Shown: one piece after another, positions 60,149 through 64,000 of the stretch
Layout: every line of letters starts with the position of its first letter
Numbering within the stretch: position 1 is the first letter of the stretch
From: Collinsella tanakaei YIT 12063
GTDB lineage: Bacteria > Actinomycetota > Coriobacteriia > Coriobacteriales > Coriobacteriaceae
Assembly: GCF_000225705.1 (NCBI RefSeq)
Contig: NZ_JH126473.1
Span: 82,388 to 146,387, forward strand
Length of the DNA stretch: 64,000 bases
Direction of reading: 5' to 3'
Translations under genes and position numbers: made by a program
The notes under the pieces: generated by a model
What the model saw: only the letters and a program-made list of their open reading frames with translations
What the model was told of the DNA's origin: nothing
Databases searched by the model: none

Positions 60149-61255
60149 TTAGGCTGCACCCCCACCGCGCTTGCCCTGCATACGGTACAGGGAGTCCGCA
60201 AGGATCGCCGGGTTGTTGACGCCGAAGTCGCCCAGGCGCTCGGGGTCGCGGCGGATATCGTCCATAAGATCCTGCAGCGAGCCGTACTCGTCCACGATCT
60301 TCTCCGCCACGCCGTCGCGCACAACGGATACGCGGGAAAGGGTGCGAAGACCCAGCGGGGTGAGGACGGAGTCCTCGTCCAGGTTGTCATAGCCCAGGGC
60401 TTCCGCCACGCGCTTGGGGTTGGTAAGGTCCTGAGCCGGCATGTTGCCGAAGCGCTCGCGGATGCGCGCCGCGTTCTCATGGGAGGAGTCGGCCGCGTAA
60501 TCGCGAATCATGAGGTTGTATTCATCGTCCATATTGCTGCCAGCGAGCTGCTCCAACTGCATGCGGACCAGCTTGCCCTGGGTGCCCAGCTCCTCGATGC
60601 AGACCTCGAGCTCGATCTTTGCCTGCTGCATGATCTCGAAGCTGGAGAAGATGCTGGTGATGTCTGCCAGGGTCACGTAATCGTCCAACTCCAGCGCGGT
60701 CAGGCGCAGCAGGGAGCGGTCAAGCGAGGTGCGCGTGGTCTGCAGCGTCGCCACCAGCTGGTTGACGGAGCTCATGATCTCGCCCACCGGCTTGATCTGG
60801 TAGGAGCGGCCGTTGACGTAGACGTTGACCACGCCGCGGCGCTCGGAGACGGAGATGACGATGGCATCGGTGAGCACGCTCATGCGCGCGGCGGTGCGGT
60901 GGCGCATTCCCGTCTCGCTGGTCGCCAGCGAGGGGTCCGGGTTGAGGTGGAAGTTGGCGCGCAGGATCTGGGTGAGGTCCTCGTCGATGACGATGGCGCC
61001 GTCCATCTTGCACAGCTCGAACAGTCGGTTGGAAGTGAACGAGATGCTCAAAGGGAAACCGTCGTTGCCCGATGCCAGCACGTGCTCGGTATCGCCCACG
61101 CAGATGAGCGCGCCGATGTGGCCGGCGATGATCATGTCGAGCGCCGTGCGAATGGGCTGCCCGGGCGCCGTGAGCCGAATGGCCTCTTGCATGCGCTTCT
61201 GAGTATCCGTTTTATCCAAAACACTACCCCCGTCCCGTACGTTCATAGTTGCCAT
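60149..61255 (-). CDS. disA: Diadenylate cyclase DisA (DNA integrity scanning protein)
   Basis: 368 residues. The DAC domain carries FELCKMDGAIVIDEDL (DGA motif) and ETGMRHRTAARM (RHR motif), both needed for making cyclic di-AMP from ATP. A helical linker (about 155-300) and C-terminal helix-hairpin-helix (LGLRTLSRVSVVRDGVAEKIVDEYGSLQDLM) bind DNA branch points. The start is uncertain: ATG 61255 has a weak RBS, ATG 61246 lies in frame, and a TTG about 30 bases inside with GGGGG in front fits the family N-terminus best. It links DNA damage and c-di-AMP signalling. Confidence 0.95.
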   Translation of the reverse strand: MATMNVRDGGSVLDKTDTQKRMQEAIRLTAPGQPIRTALDMIIAGHIGALICVGDTEHVLASGNDGFPLSISFTSNRLFELCKMDGAIVIDEDLTQILRANFHLNPDPSLATSETGMRHRTAARMSVLTDAIVISVSERRGVVNVYVNGRSYQIKPVGEIMSSVNQLVATLQTTRTSLDRSLLRLTALELDDYVTLADITSIFSSFEIMQQAKIELEVCIEELGTQGKLVRMQLEQLAGSNMDDEYNLMIRDYAADSSHENAARIRERFGNMPAQDLTNPKRVAEALGYDNLDEDSVLTPLGLRTLSRVSVVRDGVAEKIVDEYGSLQDLMDDIRRDPERLGDFGVNNPAILADSLYRMQGKRGGGAA

Positions 61256-61376
61256 TCTCGCATATACGCAGCGCTAAAAGCGATGAGCGGGCATTTGTTT
61301 ATAGAAAAAGACCCGCAATAGGGCGGCTGGACGCAAGGGCTCCGCGACCACCGACCGCATCACCGCGCATACAGCG

Positions 61377-61415
61377 AACGGCGCCCCGCAACCGTTTTGG
61401 TCGCGGGGCGCCGTT
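61377..61415 (-). terminator. Hairpin terminator of clpC
   Basis: AACGGCGCCCCGC / GCGGGGCGCCGTT 13-bp stem (61377-61389 with 61403-61415). Confidence 0.75.
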
Positions 61416-61448
61416 GATGACGCGTATAAGGTAAAACCCAGAACAGCG

Positions 61449-64000
61449 CTAGCGCGCGCCGGCACCCATCTGAGCACCGCCGCCCGCCGCTGAAAGCGAG
61501 GGGGCCGCATAGCCGTTGCGCGGAGCGGAATCGAAGGACGCCCCAAGGGCGCCGGCCTCGCGGGGAGCGGGGATCTCGCCGGCGCCGTGGGTGAACACGA
61601 AGGAACCGTCGACCACGTCGCACTCCACGGTATCGCCCTCGTGCCACTCGCCCGCCAGCAGCTCCTCGGAGAGCGGGTCCTCGATGAGGCGCTGGATGGC
61701 GCGGCGCAGGGGGCGCGCGCCGTTGGTGAGGTCCGTGCCCTCGGAGACGATCTTCTCGACCGCGGCGTCGGTGAGGACGATGTTCATGCCGTTGGCGATC
61801 AGGCGCTGGCGCAGGTCGTCCACCAACAGCTTGGCGATAGATGCCAGCGACTCGCCGGCGAGCTTCTTGAACACCACGATGTCATCGATGCGGTTCAAGA
61901 ACTCGGGGCGGAACAGGCGCTTGAGCTCGCCCATCGCGCGACCGCGGATCTCGTCTGCGGTAAGGCCCTGCTCGCCGGTGGTGCCAAAGCCCACGGTTGC
62001 ATCCTGGGCGATCTCGCGGGCGCCCACGTTGGACGTCATGATGATCACGGTGTTGCGGAAGTCTACCGTCTTGCCCTGGCCATCCGTCAAGCGTCCCTCG
62101 TCCAGAACCTGCAGAAGGATGTTGAAGATATCCGGGTGGGCCTTCTCGATCTCGTCGAACAGCACCACGGAGTACGGGTGGCGGCGGACCGCCTTGGTGA
62201 GCTGGCCGCCCTCCTCGTGGCCCACGTATCCCGGAGGGCTACCGATGAGCTTGGAGACCTCGTACTCGCTGGAGAACTCCGACATGTCGAAGCTGATGAG
62301 CGCGTCCTTGCTGCCGAACAGGTACTCCGCCAGGGTCTTGGCGAGCTCGGTCTTACCCGTGCCGGTGGGACCGAGGAAGATGAACGAGCCGCCGGGACGA
62401 CGCGGGTCCTTGAGCGGCGAGCGGCTGCGGCGGATAGCCTTGGCCACGGCCTGAACCGCCTCGTCCTGTCCGATGATGCGGCTCTTGAGAACGCTCTCGC
62501 ACTGCAGCAGGCGGCGGCTCTCGTCCTCGGTCAGCGAGGAGACGGGCACGCCGGAGGCGATGGAGACGATGTCGGCGATCTGCTGGGTGTCGATGACGAG
62601 CGGATGGGCGTCCATCTCGGCCGTCCAGTCCTCGCGAGCCTTGGCGAGCTCCTGCTCGGCGGCCTTCTCGTCCTCTTTGATCTCCGCGGCACGGTTCATG
62701 TCGTCGCCCGCCGCCGCCTCATCGACCGCGGCCTTGAGCTCGGCGATACGCGCTTCCGCGTCGCGAACGGACTGAGGGGCCTTATTGGCGGCGATGCGGG
62801 CGCGGGCACCGGCCTCGTCCATAAGGTCGATGGCCTTGTCCGGCAAAAAGCGGTCCTGAATGTAGCGCGAAGACAGGTTGGCCGCGGCCTCGATGGCGGC
62901 GGGCGTGTAGGTCACGTGGTGGTGCTCGGCGTAGCGGGGAGCGAGCGCGTTCAGGATCTTGATGGTATCCGGAATGCTGGGCTCCTCGACGTCGATCGAC
63001 TGGAAGCGGCGCTCGAACGCGGGATCCTTCTGCAGGTGCTTGCGGAACTCCTCGGCCGTGGTGGCGCCGATGATCTGGAAGGCGCCGCGAGCCAGCACGG
63101 GCTTGAGCATGGAGCTCGCGTCGATGGAACCCTCTGCGGAGCCCGCGCCGATCAGCGTGTGCATCTCATCGATGAACAGGATGATGTCATCGGCCTCCGT
63201 TGCCTCGGCGATAACGTTCTTGAGTCGCTCCTCGAACTCGCCGCGGTACTTGGCTCCGGCCACCAGGCCGGGAAGGTCCAGCGTCCAGATGTTCTGGTTC
63301 ATGAGGTTCTCCGGCACGTTGCCGGCGGCGATCTCCTGCGCCAGCCCCTCGACGATGGCGGTCTTGCCGACGCCCGGATCGCCCAAGATCAACGGGTTGT
63401 TCTTGGTGCGGCGGGACAGGATCTCCATCATGCGCGAGATCTCTTTCTCACGTCCGATAACGGGATCGAGCTTGCCGGCGCGCGCCTGGTCGGTGAGGTT
63501 GGTGCCGAACTGCTTTAGCGTGCTCTCCTGCTGGCCCTGGCCCTGGCCGGCCTCGCCGGAGAAGAACGGCAAGCCCGCGCCGGGGCGACCGGATGCGGAA
63601 CCGGCCATGGGGCGCTTCTTGCCCTTGTCCTTGCTGGTAAGCTTGTCGATGGCGGCGCGCACCGAAGCGGCGGAGACGCCCAGGCGCTGCAGGATGTCCA
63701 TCGCCTTGCCCTGTCCCACCTCGACGATGGCGAGCAGCAGATGCTCGGTGGAGACATAGGTCTGGCTGTTCTCGCGCGCCAGGCGAAAGCCCTTCTCCAT
63801 GACGGCGATCACGCTGGGGGTGAAGGCGAGCTTGCCGGCAGCGTTATCCGCAGCGGCTTTTTCGTCCAGATCAGCGTCGTCGCTTTTTGCCTGCTCTTCC
63901 GGCGCGGCGGCAGGGACGGTGGTCGCCATCTCTTCAAGCTGCGTCAGAATATCCTCATGGGTTATCTCGAGGTCGCGAAGGGCCTCGGACGCTATGCCGG
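61449..64000 (-). CDS. clpC: ClpC-type ATP-dependent protease ATPase subunit (partial, 5' end outside)
   Basis: About 850 codons are seen; the frame runs off the right edge. From the window edge: end of the first N-terminal Clp repeat, an acidic linker, the second N repeat (FTPSVIAVMEKGFRLARENSQTYVSTEHLLLAIVE), then AAA1 with Walker A GDPGVGKT, Walker B IILFIDEMHTLIGAG, a coiled-coil middle domain (EIKEDEKAAEQELAKARED), AAA2 with GPTGTGKTELA and VVLFDEIEKAHPDIFN, and the C-terminal D2 small domain. A Gly/Ala-rich tail ends the protein. It unfolds substrates for ClpP. The linker between the N repeats (EEQAKSDDADLDEKAAADN) is unusually acidic. Confidence 0.93.
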   Translation of the reverse strand, partial: GIASEALRDLEITHEDILTQLEEMATTVPAAAPEEQAKSDDADLDEKAAADNAAGKLAFTPSVIAVMEKGFRLARENSQTYVSTEHLLLAIVEVGQGKAMDILQRLGVSAASVRAAIDKLTSKDKGKKRPMAGSASGRPGAGLPFFSGEAGQGQGQQESTLKQFGTNLTDQARAGKLDPVIGREKEISRMMEILSRRTKNNPLILGDPGVGKTAIVEGLAQEIAAGNVPENLMNQNIWTLDLPGLVAGAKYRGEFEERLKNVIAEATEADDIILFIDEMHTLIGAGSAEGSIDASSMLKPVLARGAFQIIGATTAEEFRKHLQKDPAFERRFQSIDVEEPSIPDTIKILNALAPRYAEHHHVTYTPAAIEAAANLSSRYIQDRFLPDKAIDLMDEAGARARIAANKAPQSVRDAEARIAELKAAVDEAAAGDDMNRAAEIKEDEKAAEQELAKAREDWTAEMDAHPLVIDTQQIADIVSIASGVPVSSLTEDESRRLLQCESVLKSRIIGQDEAVQAVAKAIRRSRSPLKDPRRPGGSFIFLGPTGTGKTELAKTLAEYLFGSKDALISFDMSEFSSEYEVSKLIGSPPGYVGHEEGGQLTKAVRRHPYSVVLFDEIEKAHPDIFNILLQVLDEGRLTDGQGKTVDFRNTVIIMTSNVGAREIAQDATVGFGTTGEQGLTADEIRGRAMGELKRLFRPEFLNRIDDIVVFKKLAGESLASIAKLLVDDLRQRLIANGMNIVLTDAAVEKIVSEGTDLTNGARPLRRAIQRLIEDPLSEELLAGEWHEGDTVECDVVDGSFVFTHGAGEIPAPREAGALGASFDSAPRNGYAAPSLSAAGGGAQMGAGAR

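Overview
The window is a high-GC bacterial chromosome segment. Its gene content suggests the actinobacterial class Coriobacteriia, of a Collinsella/Enorma/Olsenella type. The reasons are a clpC-disA-ispD-ispF-cysS-rlmB-yacP block without carD, a tRNA-tuf-rpmG-tRNA-Trp-secE-nusG-rplK-rplA block, a Gram-positive class C sortase pilus locus, an IS1595-like element, water-forming NADH oxidase-type flavoproteins and a Leu-peptide leader on leuA. Genus assignment is inference; no rRNA is present.

Layout. 1-1.0 kb: the 3' end of a CoA-disulfide reductase whose rhodanese domain is cut off by an in-frame TGA. 1.06-1.6 kb: a non-coding array of 22-bp inverted repeats. 1.6-15.6 kb: mostly single-gene housekeeping and catabolic units (Crp/Fnr regulator, DUF2974 lipase-like protein, two tandem esterases, SixA-like phosphatase, NADH oxidase, nitroreductase, SEC-C methionine aminopeptidase, DAHP synthase, isochorismatase-family hydrolase, alpha/beta hydrolase, acyl-ACP thioesterase, tyrosine phosphatase). 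15.9-19.3 kb: asnS, an sdpR-sdpI-like pair, and an internally deleted IS1595-type element with intact ends and target duplication. 19.3-24.6 kb: LURP-one-like protein, a TrpX-type ABC transporter operon, an MscS channel and a nitroreductase. 24.8-29.6 kb: the leuA-leuC-leuD-leuB operon, preceded by a leucine-codon leader peptide and attenuator. 29.8-33.9 kb: HelD-like helicase and an ABC-ATPase family protein.

34-48 kb is a sortase-dependent pilus and adhesin locus, all on the minus strand: a giant GLUG-repeat LPXTG protein, a backbone pilin, a class C sortase, a minor pilin with an unusual C-terminal tail, and a further LPXTG adhesin. The giant gene carries a run of nine G residues just after its signal-peptide region that puts it out of frame in this assembly, which strongly suggests on/off phase variation. 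A PadR regulator with a membrane partner lies just upstream.

50-64 kb is conserved information-processing and stress machinery, all on the minus strand: rplA, rplK, nusG, secE, tRNA-Trp, rpmG, tuf, tRNAs Met/Thr/Tyr, a second tRNA-Thr, yacP, rlmB, cysS, ispF, ispD, disA and clpC (cut by the window edge).

The most noteworthy items are the homopolymer-switched giant adhesin, the leu attenuator, the minor pilin whose sorting signal is followed by a Cys-containing acidic tail, the TGA-split CoADR-rhodanese, the 1.1-1.4 kb repeat array, and the IS1595 derivative.
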